In this document: in pieces, positions 8,501 through 17,535 of the stretch
Numbering within the stretch: the stretch's first letter is position 1
How the letters are laid out: each line of letters opens with the position of its first letter
NCBI GenBank assembly: GCA_037045145.1
Contig: JBAOIA010000011.1
Location: forward strand, 1,550,001 to 1,614,000
DNA: 64,000 nt
Origin: Bacteroidia bacterium
Lineage (GTDB): Bacteria > Bacteroidota > Bacteroidia > AKYH767-A > OLB10
Reading direction: 5' to 3'
Translations under genes and position numbers: made by a program
Notes under the pieces: model-generated
Told to the model about the DNA's origin: nothing
Seen by the model: only the letters and a program-made list of their open reading frames with translations
Databases searched by the model: none

Positions 8501-11304
8501 ACAATAGCATTGGCATCAGCATTTGCATATAAACTCTTGGAATAAATAACGGTGCATCCGCTTGTGTCTTGCGCCTGTAAAGAAATAATGTAATTGCTGG
8601 TATTGGCATAGCTATGTACCGGTGATGCCTGTGTGCTGGTCTGATTATCACCAAAATCCCAATTATAACTTTGCAGATTCAGGTTCGATGGTATTGCCTG
8701 AATATTTGAGCCATTGCAGGTGTTAACGGTATTAACTGTAAATGTTATTGGTGTTCCTGCCACTTTTACAGCTTGTGAATGATATATAGTGTCAACACTG
8801 GCATTGGAAAGATTTGCTATGAGCATGACATCGTAAATTCCGGGTACGTTATAGGTATGCACAGGATTTTGTTGAGATGAAGTATTGCCATCACCAAAGT
8901 CCCAATATGAACCTACAACATTTAGAAACGGGTTGTTGAAACTTATTGTTAATGGTGCACAGCCATCATAGTGCATTGTGTATTGTGTAGTATCATGGTT
9001 TTCATCATAAAATGTTCCACCACTTCCAAAGTTTGTAGGTGGGAAACTGTATGTATAGCTGCAACTGTCATTGGCAATTGTCAGGCTGATGGTAAAAGGG
9101 CCTGTTGATTGATAGGTGTGCATTGGATTCTCAAGAGTTGAAGAATCACCATCGCCAAAAGTCCATAGCCATGATGTTGCACCAATTGAGTTTGCCGAGA
9201 ACTGAACATCAAGAGGAGGAATGGTATCCAATGTGTGAGCAGCAGGTGCAGCACCTAGGTTTAAAAAGTTCATTGCATATTGTTCAACCTTTGTTGAAGA
9301 GCATCCATTGGCAGAAGTGATGGTTAAGGAAACATTATAACTTCCTGTATGATTATAAGTGTGAACAGGATTTTGTTGCGTTGAAGTTTGTCCATCACCA
9401 AAATTCCATAGCCATGAAACAGCATTTAAGGAACTGTCTGTAAATGTTCCTATAAAGGGTGGACAAAGAGTTTGGTTATAAGTAAAATCAGCAATACCAC
9501 CACCAACAATATATGTGGCGAAATTTGTAATGGTTTGAGAACATGTTGAGCCATTGCTTTGTGTCTGTAAACTTACAGTGTACGTGCCGGGAGTGGTATA
9601 TGTGTGAGTGACATTTTGTGAATTGGCAGTACTTCCATCACCAAAATTCCAAAGCCATGAATTTGCCCCTGATGAATCGCTTAATGAAACTGTTAGTGGT
9701 GCACATCCATAAACGGGTTGCGGATTGCTGAAGTTATTTACACTCGGTCCCGGCTTGATGTAACCTTGTTTACGTAAGGTGTCTTTACAGCCATTGCCAT
9801 CAGAGGCAATCAATGTTACATTGTAACTGCCTTGGTTCTGATAAAGATAGGTAGGACTATTAGCTGTTGAAGTGTCACCGGTTCCAAATTGCCAAAGCCA
9901 TGATGTAGAGCCTGTGCTAAGATTGGCAAAGTTTACAGACAATGGATTACATCCGGTAATTTTATCTGCTAAAAAATCAGCCTCAGGTCCGTTAACAGTA
10001 ATTCCATAAGGAAGGTTTGATGTAGTTGTGCAACCATTGGCTGCAATTACTGTTAGTGTTGGATAGAATGTTCCTGACTGAATGTAATTATTAGTGCCAT
10101 TTATTTGTGATGCACTATTACCATCACCATAATTCCATTGGTAGCTGCATCCTGAACATGCATTAGCCTGAAATGAAATATTCAGCGGCTTGCAGCCAGA
10201 GGCATTTGATGTTGTGAATGACGATACAGGAGATTGCAATGCATGAATTGTTAATGGTGCAGACTGGCTTGAGCATCCATTAGGATAGGTTGCTATTACA
10301 TAAGGATTATAATTTCCAACATTATTGTATAATACGCCTACTGTAGATAATGTAGATGTCTGACCGTTGTCTAAGTTCCATTGAATGGATGATGATCCTG
10401 TAACATTGGTGGAAAGTACAACAGTAAGAGGATTACAGCCCGATGTGATATTTGAAGTAATTACAGGAGTAGGATTGTTGAGTACTGTTACCGGTGATGA
10501 TAAATTCACAGCAGAATAGCAACCCGAAGCAGTTGCAGTGACAACTACCTGAAAATTTCCGGGTTGTGTATATTGATGTTGCACATTTGTGCCTGTTGCT
10601 GTCCCGCCATCACCAAAATTCCATTGGTAACTTGAAGGTGTATTTGCAGTTGCATGAAAAAGAAATATCTTGTTGATGTTACATGTACTAAAGGTGTCCA
10701 CAGTAGCAGTTACAACGGGGACGGGCTTTATAACAATTATATTGTTTTTTGTAAGAGTTTGAGTGCAAGTTGAATTGAGTCTGAACAAAACCAGAGTAAC
10801 TTGAAATGTTCCGGCTGATGTATAAATATGTGTGGGATTCGTTTGATTACTTGTTACACCATCACCAAAATCCCATTGACAGCTGTCAAAGACTGTGCTT
10901 TGATTGGTAAAGGTTATAGTATCACCTTGACATGCAATAGATTTATTGAGTGTAAACTGAACAACAGGTTTATTTTCTATATGTATTGGTTGTGTAGAAA
11001 TTATAGAATCACTGCCCGATGCATTTGTTGCAATGAGTTTAACAAAGAAATTACCAGGAGTAGTGAAAGTAATTACCGGACTATGTATAACAGAAACTAC
11101 ACCATTACCAAAATCCCAATGATAGCTGGTTGCATTGGTACTTGTATTGTTGAAATAGACTGTTAATGGAGCACAGCCTGACAACTGGCTGATGCTAAAT
11201 GAAGCAGCAGGTAATTGTGCAAAACCTTGATGCAACGAAATAGCAATAACCAGAATGGTAAGCCACAGTTTTGTTAATTTATTTAAAGCACTTCTTCCTT
11301 CCAC
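5530..11304 (-). CDS. Giant secreted PKD-repeat protein, apparently truncated at its C-terminus
   Basis: The 1924-residue protein has a signal peptide (hydrophobic core about residues 10-29, cleavage after GFAQ). It is then almost entirely PKD modules: I count 19 copies of the W-x-F-G-D-G type core (for example QWDFGDGVT, LWNFGDGST, YWDFGDGNT). Some are degenerate, such as QWNLDNGQT and MWDGGNGLT. From about residue 1570 the modules change to fibronectin III-like units with LSWLPYSG and LEWTPYNGW motifs. PKD proteins of this kind in Bacteroidetes are surface adhesins or enzyme scaffolds exported by type IX secretion. This one ends at HHMEEE in mid-domain, without the C-terminal sorting domain that follows the corresponding domain in the 787-residue protein at 29.8-32.2 kb. 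No frame beyond the stop restores a sorting domain, so it is either truncated or leaves the periplasm by another route. Confidence 0.85.
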   Translation of the reverse strand: MEGRSALNKLTKLWLTILVIAISLHQGFAQLPAASFSISQLSGCAPLTVYFNNTSTNATSYHWDFGNGVVSVIHSPVITFTTPGNFFVKLIATNASGSDSIISTQPIHIENKPVVQFTLNKSIACQGDTITFTNQSTVFDSCQWDFGDGVTSNQTNPTHIYTSAGTFQVTLVLFRLNSTCTQTLTKNNIIVIKPVPVVTATVDTFSTCNINKIFLFHATANTPSSYQWNFGDGGTATGTNVQHQYTQPGNFQVVVTATASGCYSAVNLSSPVTVLNNPTPVITSNITSGCNPLTVVLSTNVTGSSSIQWNLDNGQTSTLSTVGVLYNNVGNYNPYVIATYPNGCSSQSAPLTIHALQSPVSSFTTSNASGCKPLNISFQANACSGCSYQWNYGDGNSASQINGTNNYIQSGTFYPTLTVIAANGCTTTSNLPYGITVNGPEADFLADKITGCNPLSVNFANLSTGSTSWLWQFGTGDTSTANSPTYLYQNQGSYNVTLIASDGNGCKDTLRKQGYIKPGPSVNNFSNPQPVYGCAPLTVSLSDSSGANSWLWNFGDGSTANSQNVTHTYTTPGTYTVSLQTQSNGSTCSQTITNFATYIVGGGIADFTYNQTLCPPFIGTFTDSSLNAVSWLWNFGDGQTSTQQNPVHTYNHTGSYNVSLTITSANGCSSTKVEQYAMNFLNLGAAPAAHTLDTIPPLDVQFSANSIGATSWLWTFGDGDSSTLENPMHTYQSTGPFTISLTIANDSCSYTYSFPPTNFGSGGTFYDENHDTTQYTMHYDGCAPLTISFNNPFLNVVGSYWDFGDGNTSSQQNPVHTYNVPGIYDVMLIANLSNASVDTIYHSQAVKVAGTPITFTVNTVNTCNGSNIQAIPSNLNLQSYNWDFGDNQTSTQASPVHSYANTSNYIISLQAQDTSGCTVIYSKSLYANADANAIVSNKNRACASDTIIFSVQNTNYVSYIWDFGDGTSATGNPISHTYADSGAYSIQVVITDINGCTQTVNASQQVTIVKPLADFNINMLSSSCTMVNVQLTNTSTGSNSYTWDLGDGTMSSLTDVNKYYYYGPNPPYTYDIKLTAYNNGCASTKTISQAVIIPDFEVKFSYTRSQGCLPITINVTDSSLNAVSWKWSWGDGDTTFSQTSQHTFTTLPADKIKLFAKDVNGCEKNYELDNIQLPLAAFTQSDTIGCNPKMIHFTDSSKNAQQWFWKFGNGLTSTNQNPSITYNNIGNFTPSLIITDSFGCKDTVGGKVISISKPQADFAYTKSSGCVPVLVQFQNISSGASNYLWDFGDGTTSTLLNPNHIYTTGGNYQVTLTVTDAAGCSTTKTLANALHIPGPSASFSLSNNHGCQPLTISLNDSSQNVLTHFWSFGDGDTSLAASPVHTFNTAGSYLVTLIVKDANGCQSAFTHPDTIKVYNKPVAAFSISDSSICAGTSTSFVNLSQSSNSYKWLLGDGSTSQHSNVIHQYQSPGQYSITLVASNGYCSDTVNSINAVTVIPFPVADFGGSPLIGCVPLSSNMVNISTSLQNPVFMWDGGNGLTSSAFNPQFYYQSAGHYSVTLKVTNNGLCSDSITKHNFIAAQNNQPISPSEINYITVLDSNAIRISWQPSSATNLNRYELYRSNDDKNYNLIYTDTNINNSTFNLQLAFIDNNVTTNQNRYYYKLLTINNCNNSFPLDSSRAHATILLTTEPDTMANMLSWLPYSGKDVTIYSIYRSIDGLNYDLIAEVAGTESSYIDSTAYCQQEYSYKIEAQLAASIYTSESNNDASAPTSLVNQITTSIIRSTVVDNSSILTEWHEGSPFSELVSYYLIYKSSDKDLGNFILIDSVNSSTKYYLDRDVDVNTNTYQYKIEVENICQQRTGLTDLSGNILLQGKLDDMNNSRLEWTPYNGWKEGVERYEIQKQDENGNWKTIKSVDGKTHHMEEE

Positions 11305-11488
11305 TAAAAAGTTGATTTTTTGTAAGTCTTACGGAAAAGTGTATGAAAAGTTATAATTCTTACACTTTAATATTATCTGTTTGCTTTTCAATAGATTTAA
11401 TTTCAGATATTTTGGAAATAATGAAACCTTGAGGCTGTTATTAATGTTTAATATTTTTATTTTTATTGCGTAAAAAACCACTTTTATT

Positions 11489-13282
11489 ATGTCAACAATT
11501 CAGGAAAAAAACCAATCGGTTAAAGGAGGAGAATTTATTATTAAAGAATCAAGGGCTGAAAACACTTTTATCCCTGAAGAGTTTAGCGAAGAGCATGTAA
11601 TGATTGAGCAAACCGCTAACGATTTTTTAAAGCAGGAAGTACATACCGTACTTGACCGAATTGATGCAATGGAAGCGGGACTCATGCCATCACTATTAGA
11701 TAAGGCAGGTGAACTTGGACTACTTGGCATATCGGTTCCAGAACAATATGGTGGATTTGGAAAGGATTTTATTACTGGCACATTACTGACAGAAACATTA
11801 GGCGCTGGTCATTCATTTTCAGTTGCAATGGCAGCACATACAGGAATTGGAACATTGCCAATCTTGTATTTTGGTAATGCAATGCAAAAAGAGAAATATC
11901 TGCCGTTGTTAGCATCAGGTCAATGGAAAGCATCCTACTGTTTAACTGAACCCGGTTCCGGTTCAGATGCACTTGCAGCAAAAACTAAGGCTGTTCTTTC
12001 TGCTGATGGAAAACATTATATTCTTAACGGACAAAAAATGTGGATTACCAATGCAGGCTTTGCAGATTTGTTTGTGGTTTTTGCACAGGTTGATGGAGAT
12101 AAGTTCACCGGATTTATTGTAGAGAAGACTTACGCTGGACTCTCACTTGGCGAAGAAGAACATAAGATGGGAATTAAAGGATCAAGTACAAGGCAGGTTT
12201 TTTTTAGTGATTGTAAAGTTCCTGTAGAAAATGTTTTGGGTGAAATAGGTAAAGGACATCTAATAGCTTTCAATATTTTAAATATCGGCCGATTAAAATT
12301 ATGTGCGGCTGCATTAGGTGGAGCAAAGCATGTGAGTACACATTCCATTTCATATGCAAACACACGTGAACAGTTTAAATTGCCAATAGCAAAATTTGGT
12401 GCCATCAGATATAAACTTGCACAGCAGGCCATCAGAATTTATGCTTGTGAAAGTGCTTTGTATCGCACATCATTTATGATTGACGAACTCGAAAAGCAAA
12501 AACTTGCTGAAGGTATTGAGTATTCTCAGGCATTACTTCAGGCGGCAGAAGAGTACGCTGTTGAATGTGCTATTCTTAAAGTTGATGGCTCAGAGGCACT
12601 TGATTATGTTGCTGATGAAGGCGTGCAGATTTATGGAGGTTATGGTTATAGTGCAGATTTTCCAATGGACAGATCTTACAGAGATTCACGAATCAACAGA
12701 ATATTTGAAGGTACAAATGAGATTAACAGACTCCTTACTGTTGATATGATTCTTAAGCGTGCCATGAAAGGTAAGATTGATTTAATGACACCTGCTATGA
12801 ATATTCAAAAAGAGCTTATGGCTATACCTGATTTTAGTGAACCTGATACGTCATTGTTTGCGCAGGAGAAAAAGTTTTTAGCTAATTATAAAAAAGCATT
12901 GTTGGCAGTTGCAGGTTCTGCTGTACAAAAATTGATGATGACACTTTCAAAAGAACAGGAAATCCTGATGAATATTGCAGATATGGCTATTGCAATTTAT
13001 ATTTCAGAGTCAATTTTATTGCGGACAGAAAAACTTGTTAAATTGAGAGGTGAAGAAAACTGCAGTATTCAACTTGATATGATGAGGGTTTATGTAAATG
13101 ATGCGGCAGATAGAATTGCATTGGCAGGAAAAGAAGCAATTAATTCCTTTGCGGAAGGCGATGAACAGCGAATGTTGCTCATGGGATTAAAACGATTTAC
13201 CAAAGTTCCACCATTCAATGTTAAAGATGCAAGAAGAAGAATTGCAGCCCGCTTAATCGAAAAGAACGAATACTGCTTCTGA
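11489..13282 (+). CDS. Acyl-CoA dehydrogenase with C-terminal extension
   Basis: This is a cytosolic FAD enzyme of fatty-acid beta-oxidation that inserts the alpha-beta double bond into acyl-CoA. The core domain (about residues 40-420) carries the two family signatures, CLTEPGSGSDALA (about 150) and the C-terminal QIYGGYGYSADFPMDR...RIFEGTNEINR (about 383-415). The E of FEGT is at the position of the usual catalytic glutamate. At 597 residues it is longer than the roughly 380-residue short- and medium-chain enzymes and has an extra helical domain of about 160 residues, as in very-long-chain (VLCAD/ACAD9-like) members. A long-chain substrate is therefore likely but unproven. The aminopeptidase gene follows 22 bases later, so they may share a transcript. 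Divergent transcription from the PKD gene leaves 184 bases of shared upstream sequence. Confidence 0.92.
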   Translation: MSTIQEKNQSVKGGEFIIKESRAENTFIPEEFSEEHVMIEQTANDFLKQEVHTVLDRIDAMEAGLMPSLLDKAGELGLLGISVPEQYGGFGKDFITGTLLTETLGAGHSFSVAMAAHTGIGTLPILYFGNAMQKEKYLPLLASGQWKASYCLTEPGSGSDALAAKTKAVLSADGKHYILNGQKMWITNAGFADLFVVFAQVDGDKFTGFIVEKTYAGLSLGEEEHKMGIKGSSTRQVFFSDCKVPVENVLGEIGKGHLIAFNILNIGRLKLCAAALGGAKHVSTHSISYANTREQFKLPIAKFGAIRYKLAQQAIRIYACESALYRTSFMIDELEKQKLAEGIEYSQALLQAAEEYAVECAILKVDGSEALDYVADEGVQIYGGYGYSADFPMDRSYRDSRINRIFEGTNEINRLLTVDMILKRAMKGKIDLMTPAMNIQKELMAIPDFSEPDTSLFAQEKKFLANYKKALLAVAGSAVQKLMMTLSKEQEILMNIADMAIAIYISESILLRTEKLVKLRGEENCSIQLDMMRVYVNDAADRIALAGKEAINSFAEGDEQRMLLMGLKRFTKVPPFNVKDARRRIAARLIEKNEYCF

Positions 13283-13304
13283 TTGGTTAAACAATTTCAG
13301 GTAG

Positions 13305-14327
13305 ATGATCAGGAAGGTTTTTATTCCAACACTCATTTTAATTTTTTTATTTATTGGATTTTATTACCGGCAATGGCTGGTTTATGGAATTAGTCAGCTC
13401 AAAGGTCAGTTAAATATTATTTATAACGCACAGCCAATTGGCGAAGTAATTGAGAATCCTTTAACACCCGATTCTATAAAAACAAAACTTTTGCTAATTC
13501 GTGAGATAAAGAAATTTGCTGTTGATTCCTTAGGATTATCTGAAACCAACAACTACGAAACCTACTATGATCAAAAGGGGGAGCCTGCTTTGTGGGTACT
13601 CACTGCTGCTCCCGAATTTAAAATGGAGCCATATAAATGGCACTATCCGTTTCTTGGATCACTGTCATATAAAGGATTTTTCCAAAAACAAAAAGGGGTT
13701 TACGAATTGCAATTGTTGAAGAAAAAGGGTTTTGATGCTGATTTGTCAACGGTTTCTGCCTGGAGTACACTTGGGTGGTTTGGCGATCCTGTAATGTCAT
13801 CAATGATGCGTAAGAATGTTGGTTCACTCGCTGAGTTGATTATTCATGAGATGACTCATACAACACTTTATGTTAAAGGTAATGTTACATTCAATGAGAA
13901 TCTTGCTACTTTTATTGGTGAAATTGGTGCTGAAAAATTTCTATCAGATAAATTTAAGGGCGACAGTGTTATTCTGACTAATTACGTTAATCATCGCAAT
14001 GATAACAGAATATTTTCTGAGTTTGTTGTTTCATCATCAGCAACATTAGATACATTGTATAATGATGTTTCGTTCAAAATGGTGCCCTATTCAGATAAAC
14101 TACGTTTGAAATATCAAAAAATAGTGTCAATTGTATTACGCATATCTAAACTACCGCTGAATAATCTACAAAAGTTTGAGTGGAATTTGAAAAGTAAAAA
14201 GTTACCTGATAATACATGGTTTCTTTCCTATTCCGATTATCATGCTTTGCAGCCTGAAATTAGTCGGGTGTATAATGATTCCTGTAATAGCTCAATTCGG
14301 AAATTGATTAAGTATTATAAGAAGTAG
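13305..14327 (+). CDS. Putative zinc aminopeptidase, COG4324 (PF10023) family
   Basis: The 340-residue protein has a hydrophobic N-terminal segment (residues 5-21), so it is anchored in the inner membrane or exported. The metal site HEMTH (residues 181-185) sits in the family-typical context LAELIIHEMTHTTLY, followed by NENLATFIGEIGAE where a further glutamate would complete the zinc site. This arrangement is characteristic of the predicted aminopeptidase family COG4324, whose substrates are not established. The gene starts 22 bases after the acyl-CoA dehydrogenase gene and ends 5 bases before the convergent lipoprotein gene. The family call rests on the HExxH context and total length; the peptidase activity itself is inferred. 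Confidence 0.8.
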   Translation: MIRKVFIPTLILIFLFIGFYYRQWLVYGISQLKGQLNIIYNAQPIGEVIENPLTPDSIKTKLLLIREIKKFAVDSLGLSETNNYETYYDQKGEPALWVLTAAPEFKMEPYKWHYPFLGSLSYKGFFQKQKGVYELQLLKKKGFDADLSTVSAWSTLGWFGDPVMSSMMRKNVGSLAELIIHEMTHTTLYVKGNVTFNENLATFIGEIGAEKFLSDKFKGDSVILTNYVNHRNDNRIFSEFVVSSSATLDTLYNDVSFKMVPYSDKLRLKYQKIVSIVLRISKLPLNNLQKFEWNLKSKKLPDNTWFLSYSDYHALQPEISRVYNDSCNSSIRKLIKYYKK

Positions 14328-14332
14328 GTTAA

Positions 14333-15244
14333 TTACAATGCCGAAAGCGCATTTAGAATATCGTTTTCCGAAACATCCTGAAGGTTAAATATTATTTGCT
14401 GATTGGCAGCAATTGTAAAATTCTGCTGGTCTAAAACATATTGATTGTTTTGTTTTTTACCGAACACTATTAGTGTTACATTTTCGCCCACAGGAAAGTT
14501 TGTGCCACTCAGATTTTGTATTTGCATAACACCTTTAAACCCTTTGAAAGAAACATATACCTGCAAGTTTTGTGTATTTGTTCCGGTGACACTGCATGTA
14601 ATAGAGGTTGTAGATGCAGACTGATACAATAAGGCTGGAGAAAACCAACCTGTTGTGGCAGGCGTAGTTACATAGCTGTTAGAAGTGGGTGAAATATTTG
14701 ATAGTGTATCAACAAAGCCCGGAATAAAATTAGCGATAGTATTGGTCCAGTTGTTAGCACTATTTCCGCTGCTATAACCATAAAATGACTGCATAGCTGA
14801 ATTTATAGATGGTAATGCAGCCGTTTCAAGAAAATATTTTTTACCGGGTTTGAGAAAAATTTCATTCCCATTTTTAAATGCTCTTACCCTTATTTCTGCA
14901 CTTGTTTCAAGAGGATTTCCGGATGCAACAGAAGGAATTCTTCTTAATATCATATCTTTTATAGAATACAGTTCAATAACTTTTAACTGAAATGGATAAG
15001 TAACCTGGCCACCACCATTTAGCTCAAACATTTCTGCATTGACACAAATCTTAGTTCCTTTTTTGCAAACTAATGGGCAAGTTCCGTTGGTATCAATGGT
15101 ATATTCCTGCTCTTCTTCTTCGTGATCGCTATAGAAAGAGTCCATGTTTTGATAATCATCCTGTGGCACGCGGTCTTTTCTGCATGCAGTTACGGCAATA
15201 ATTATTATTGCAGTAAGATAAATGAATAACTTGTTCGATTTCAT
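14333..15244 (-). CDS. Hypothetical lipoprotein
   Basis: This 303-residue protein begins with a lipoprotein signal: a hydrophobic core IYLTAIIIIA and the lipobox VTAC with the acceptor Cys at residue 21. An acidic segment DSFYSDHEEEEQEY follows, then a single CPLVC pair. The rest is rich in Ser, Thr and Asn with alternating hydrophobic strands, suggesting a beta-rich surface or periplasmic domain. I recognise no family. It is the second gene of a pair: the small barrel-like gene upstream ends 14 bases before this start, so the two are likely co-transcribed and may act as an outer-membrane pair. Confidence 0.72.
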   Translation of the reverse strand: MKSNKLFIYLTAIIIIAVTACRKDRVPQDDYQNMDSFYSDHEEEEQEYTIDTNGTCPLVCKKGTKICVNAEMFELNGGGQVTYPFQLKVIELYSIKDMILRRIPSVASGNPLETSAEIRVRAFKNGNEIFLKPGKKYFLETAALPSINSAMQSFYGYSSGNSANNWTNTIANFIPGFVDTLSNISPTSNSYVTTPATTGWFSPALLYQSASTTSITCSVTGTNTQNLQVYVSFKGFKGVMQIQNLSGTNFPVGENVTLIVFGKKQNNQYVLDQQNFTIAANQQIIFNLQDVSENDILNALSAL

Positions 15245-15258
15245 ATTATAAAGTTTGA

Positions 15259-15804
15259 TTATATTCCTTTAACGGTTGGACATTTCTCTCTTCTTGTGTT
15301 TTTTCTGCACTGTCCAGGATAATAATAAATGCCTATTCGCAAATTATCTTCTTTCCATTTAAAGTCATAACGATTCTCAATAAATGGTCGCCAGCATCCT
15401 CTGTTTCGAACCAAGCCGCCACCGGCTTCAGGAGCAAAGTTGTGTTTCTTTTTTCCTTCAGGAGCAAAGTCATCTGCATTTATCCAGAAATTGTAATAGG
15501 CAGCACCAAGCAAGTAAAGATTATAGCTCCTGATTCTCAAAACATCATATTGCAAAGCCCCACCGGCATATAACTCATGATAGCGATTAAATGGGGGGTA
15601 ATATGAAATTTCGGGAACGACATAAAGATTATTTATCGGTGTTGGAATCCTGACACGCAAATCTGCTCCAATACCTTCGGCTTGAAAATTGTAAATTGCA
15701 CTGGCACCGTAGCCTATAGGTTTACGTACTTTACGTTGTGCCGAAACATTCAAAGCAAAGAACATTGCAAACAGAATAATGGATAGGAGCCTGATATTAA
15801 ACAT
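15259..15804 (-). CDS. Small secreted protein, possible outer-membrane beta-barrel
   Basis: The product is 181 residues with a clear signal peptide (MFNIRLLSIILFAMFFALNV, cleavage near VSAQ). The mature part contains amphipathic strands with many aromatic residues (YVVPEISYYPPFNRY, YNLYLLGAAYYNFWI, LRIGIYYYPG), as expected for a small outer-membrane barrel. It ends with a basic Cys-containing tail. No named family is recognisable. It is the first gene of a two-gene unit with the lipoprotein gene downstream. The barrel reading is inferred from strand pattern and signal peptide only. Confidence 0.68.
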   Translation of the reverse strand: MFNIRLLSIILFAMFFALNVSAQRKVRKPIGYGASAIYNFQAEGIGADLRVRIPTPINNLYVVPEISYYPPFNRYHELYAGGALQYDVLRIRSYNLYLLGAAYYNFWINADDFAPEGKKKHNFAPEAGGGLVRNRGCWRPFIENRYDFKWKEDNLRIGIYYYPGQCRKNTRREKCPTVKGI

Positions 15805-15889
15805 GGAAATATTTTGGGATTAAAGATGTTAACTTTATCTTTCCTTAAAACGGCAATACGAAAAAATTATTATTCGATTATAAACAGAA

Positions 15890-16519
15890 TTACAATTTGT
15901 ATTTGTAGCTGATAAAACCTTCTGCGCGTTCTACATTCACCATTAAACCATAATTTGAAGTGATGTTGTCATGATATTTTCTCCAAGTACTGCCAATACG
16001 TTTCATCTCTGACTCATAGCATTCTAATGCAGCCATCTTTTTAGAATACGTGTCGCTGATATCAACAAAAAAGTTAGGATTAAAAGGTGTACGAAAGACA
16101 TACCAGTTGCACATGCCCATGAGTATACGTGGCACACGTCTGCTTGCACTTACAGCTATACGTGCAGTTATTTCATGATCGTGATGCAAATCGTCAATCC
16201 AAGGACAAATTATCGTATCAGCATTTATTTTGTCAATACGATTTAGAACCTGAACCACTAACTCATCTCTGAAATTTACATCAAGGCAAGGTTCATCCAA
16301 ATGTTCAATGGTGTACCCTAATACAGAGGCAGCTTTCGATGCTTCCCTGATTGCAATATCTTTATCACGATAGAAATTGCCCGAAGCGTCTTTCCAGGTG
16401 CCATTAGTTAAAGTTAATAAATGAACCTTGCCACCTTCTGAAATAATTTTGGCAACAGTTCCACCGGCCATCCATTCCAAATCGTCAGGATGTGCGCCTA
16501 CCACTAATACATTTTTCAT
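15890..16519 (-). CDS. PIG-L (LmbE-type) family deacetylase
   Basis: The 209-residue length is typical for the PIG-L family of zinc-dependent N-acetylglucosaminyl deacetylases. The hallmark GAHPDD occurs at residues 8-13, and a second metal segment, DDLHHDHE, lies in mid-protein. Family members remove acetyl groups from GlcNAc-containing lipids or small glycoconjugates in the cytosol. It is the last gene of a cluster with a flavin oxidoreductase, a GT2 glycosyltransferase and a GNAT acyltransferase, which suggests that it deacetylates a sugar installed or modified by those enzymes. The GNAT gene ends 33 bases upstream, and a -7-like element lies just inside the gap, so it may also have its own promoter. 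Confidence 0.87.
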   Translation of the reverse strand: MKNVLVVGAHPDDLEWMAGGTVAKIISEGGKVHLLTLTNGTWKDASGNFYRDKDIAIREASKAASVLGYTIEHLDEPCLDVNFRDELVVQVLNRIDKINADTIICPWIDDLHHDHEITARIAVSASRRVPRILMGMCNWYVFRTPFNPNFFVDISDTYSKKMAALECYESEMKRIGSTWRKYHDNITSNYGLMVNVERAEGFISYKYKL

Positions 16520-16539
16520 GTTGTCATTGATTTAAGATT

Positions 16540-16547
16540 CAAAAATA
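16540..16547 (-). promoter_or_regulatory. Possible internal -7 element (TATTTTTG) before the PIG-L gene
   Basis: Read on the minus strand the bases are TATTTTTG, an exact TAnnTTTG match ending 20 bases before the PIG-L start. I find no -33 TTTG at 19-21 bases, so it may be a chance match in A/T-rich sequence. Confidence 0.25.
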
Positions 16548-16552
16548 ACCTA

Positions 16553-17524
16553 TCAGTAAACATCAGAATCACACATTGTCAAATACCATTTTGTTGGTAT
16601 TCGTAACTCATCTAATTTATTGTCGGGGTTGAATGGTTTGTAGCCTAAGTATGTTATATGTTCTTTAGGCAGGTAGCCTGATTTTTCAGCTTGATTATAC
16701 AGTGGCGTATTATATGGAATCCACATGTTTGCTGTTTTGGCATCTAACGCTGTTGCTAATTGTGCAATAGCATTAAAGAATGCACTTGTATCAAAATCAT
16801 GCATAAAAAGAAAATCAACAACATCTATTTCTTTTGTTGATGTGTTGTTGTATTCCTTTATTACAAAATAACCTTCTATATTGCTGTTATTTTCAAATGC
16901 AAACAACCGATATTTTTTATCAGGACGTTTAAAAAAACGCCAGTTAATAAATGTACTGTTTCTGACATTGGCATAAAAACGATCTGTATGCTGTGTGTGT
17001 TGTTCCCATAACTTGTCAAAACGTTGGTCAGCATTAAAAATCTCTGTAAAGTTTTTGTCTCCCTGCACAGCGGTTGAAAAAGTCTTTTTCATTGTTGGAA
17101 TCATGTACACATCATTCCATGCCAGTTTTCTTACAAAACTGTAATGCGAGTTGGTGTTTGGAAACCCATAAACCAATTGAATATTTTCTTCCATAAAAGA
17201 GCGCTCATAAAGCTTGGCAGCAAGTTTTGGAAACAGTCCTAATGATTTATATTCAGGATGTGTCATGGTGATGAGCGAAAGTTCACTGTGTGTTGTTTTA
17301 CCATTATAAAAAGATATAACAGGACACACAGCATAATGACTTATTATTTTACCATTGTCATTCTTAAATAAATCAACCAAATTTTTATTTACAGGGGTGT
17401 CTAAAACTCGCCATTTGTAATAGTCTGATGAAAGTTTTAGTCCGTTAAATGAAAGAGAAAACAGGTCAAGTATTTCATCAAGATCTGATGGGGTGTAGTG
17501 ATGATAATGATAATTTTCTGCCAT
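16553..17524 (-). CDS. GNAT-family acyltransferase
   Basis: The 323-residue cytosolic protein has an N-terminal GNAT domain: LDLFSLSFNGLKLSSDYYKWR is followed by a strand and an acyl-CoA-binding segment, MTHPEYKSLGLFPKL, that fits the motif A pattern around R/Q-x-x-G-x-G/A. The second half (about residues 150-323) resembles a further GNAT-like module, as in two-domain members. Such enzymes transfer acyl groups from acyl-CoA to amines, including amino sugars. It lies 11 bases after the GT2 gene and before the PIG-L deacetylase gene, so acylation of a deacetylated amino sugar is an attractive but unproven role. Confidence 0.78.
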   Translation of the reverse strand: MAENYHYHHYTPSDLDEILDLFSLSFNGLKLSSDYYKWRVLDTPVNKNLVDLFKNDNGKIISHYAVCPVISFYNGKTTHSELSLITMTHPEYKSLGLFPKLAAKLYERSFMEENIQLVYGFPNTNSHYSFVRKLAWNDVYMIPTMKKTFSTAVQGDKNFTEIFNADQRFDKLWEQHTQHTDRFYANVRNSTFINWRFFKRPDKKYRLFAFENNSNIEGYFVIKEYNNTSTKEIDVVDFLFMHDFDTSAFFNAIAQLATALDAKTANMWIPYNTPLYNQAEKSGYLPKEHITYLGYKPFNPDNKLDELRIPTKWYLTMCDSDVY

Positions 17525-17535
17525 AGCATATACAA

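Noticed and set aside
5530..11304. Regularly spaced near-repeats such as CCATCACCAAAATCCCA that could look like a CRISPR array
   Set aside because: The repeats are imperfect, spaced by about 250-290 bases and encode the PKD core W-x-F-G-D-G, so they are protein repeats.
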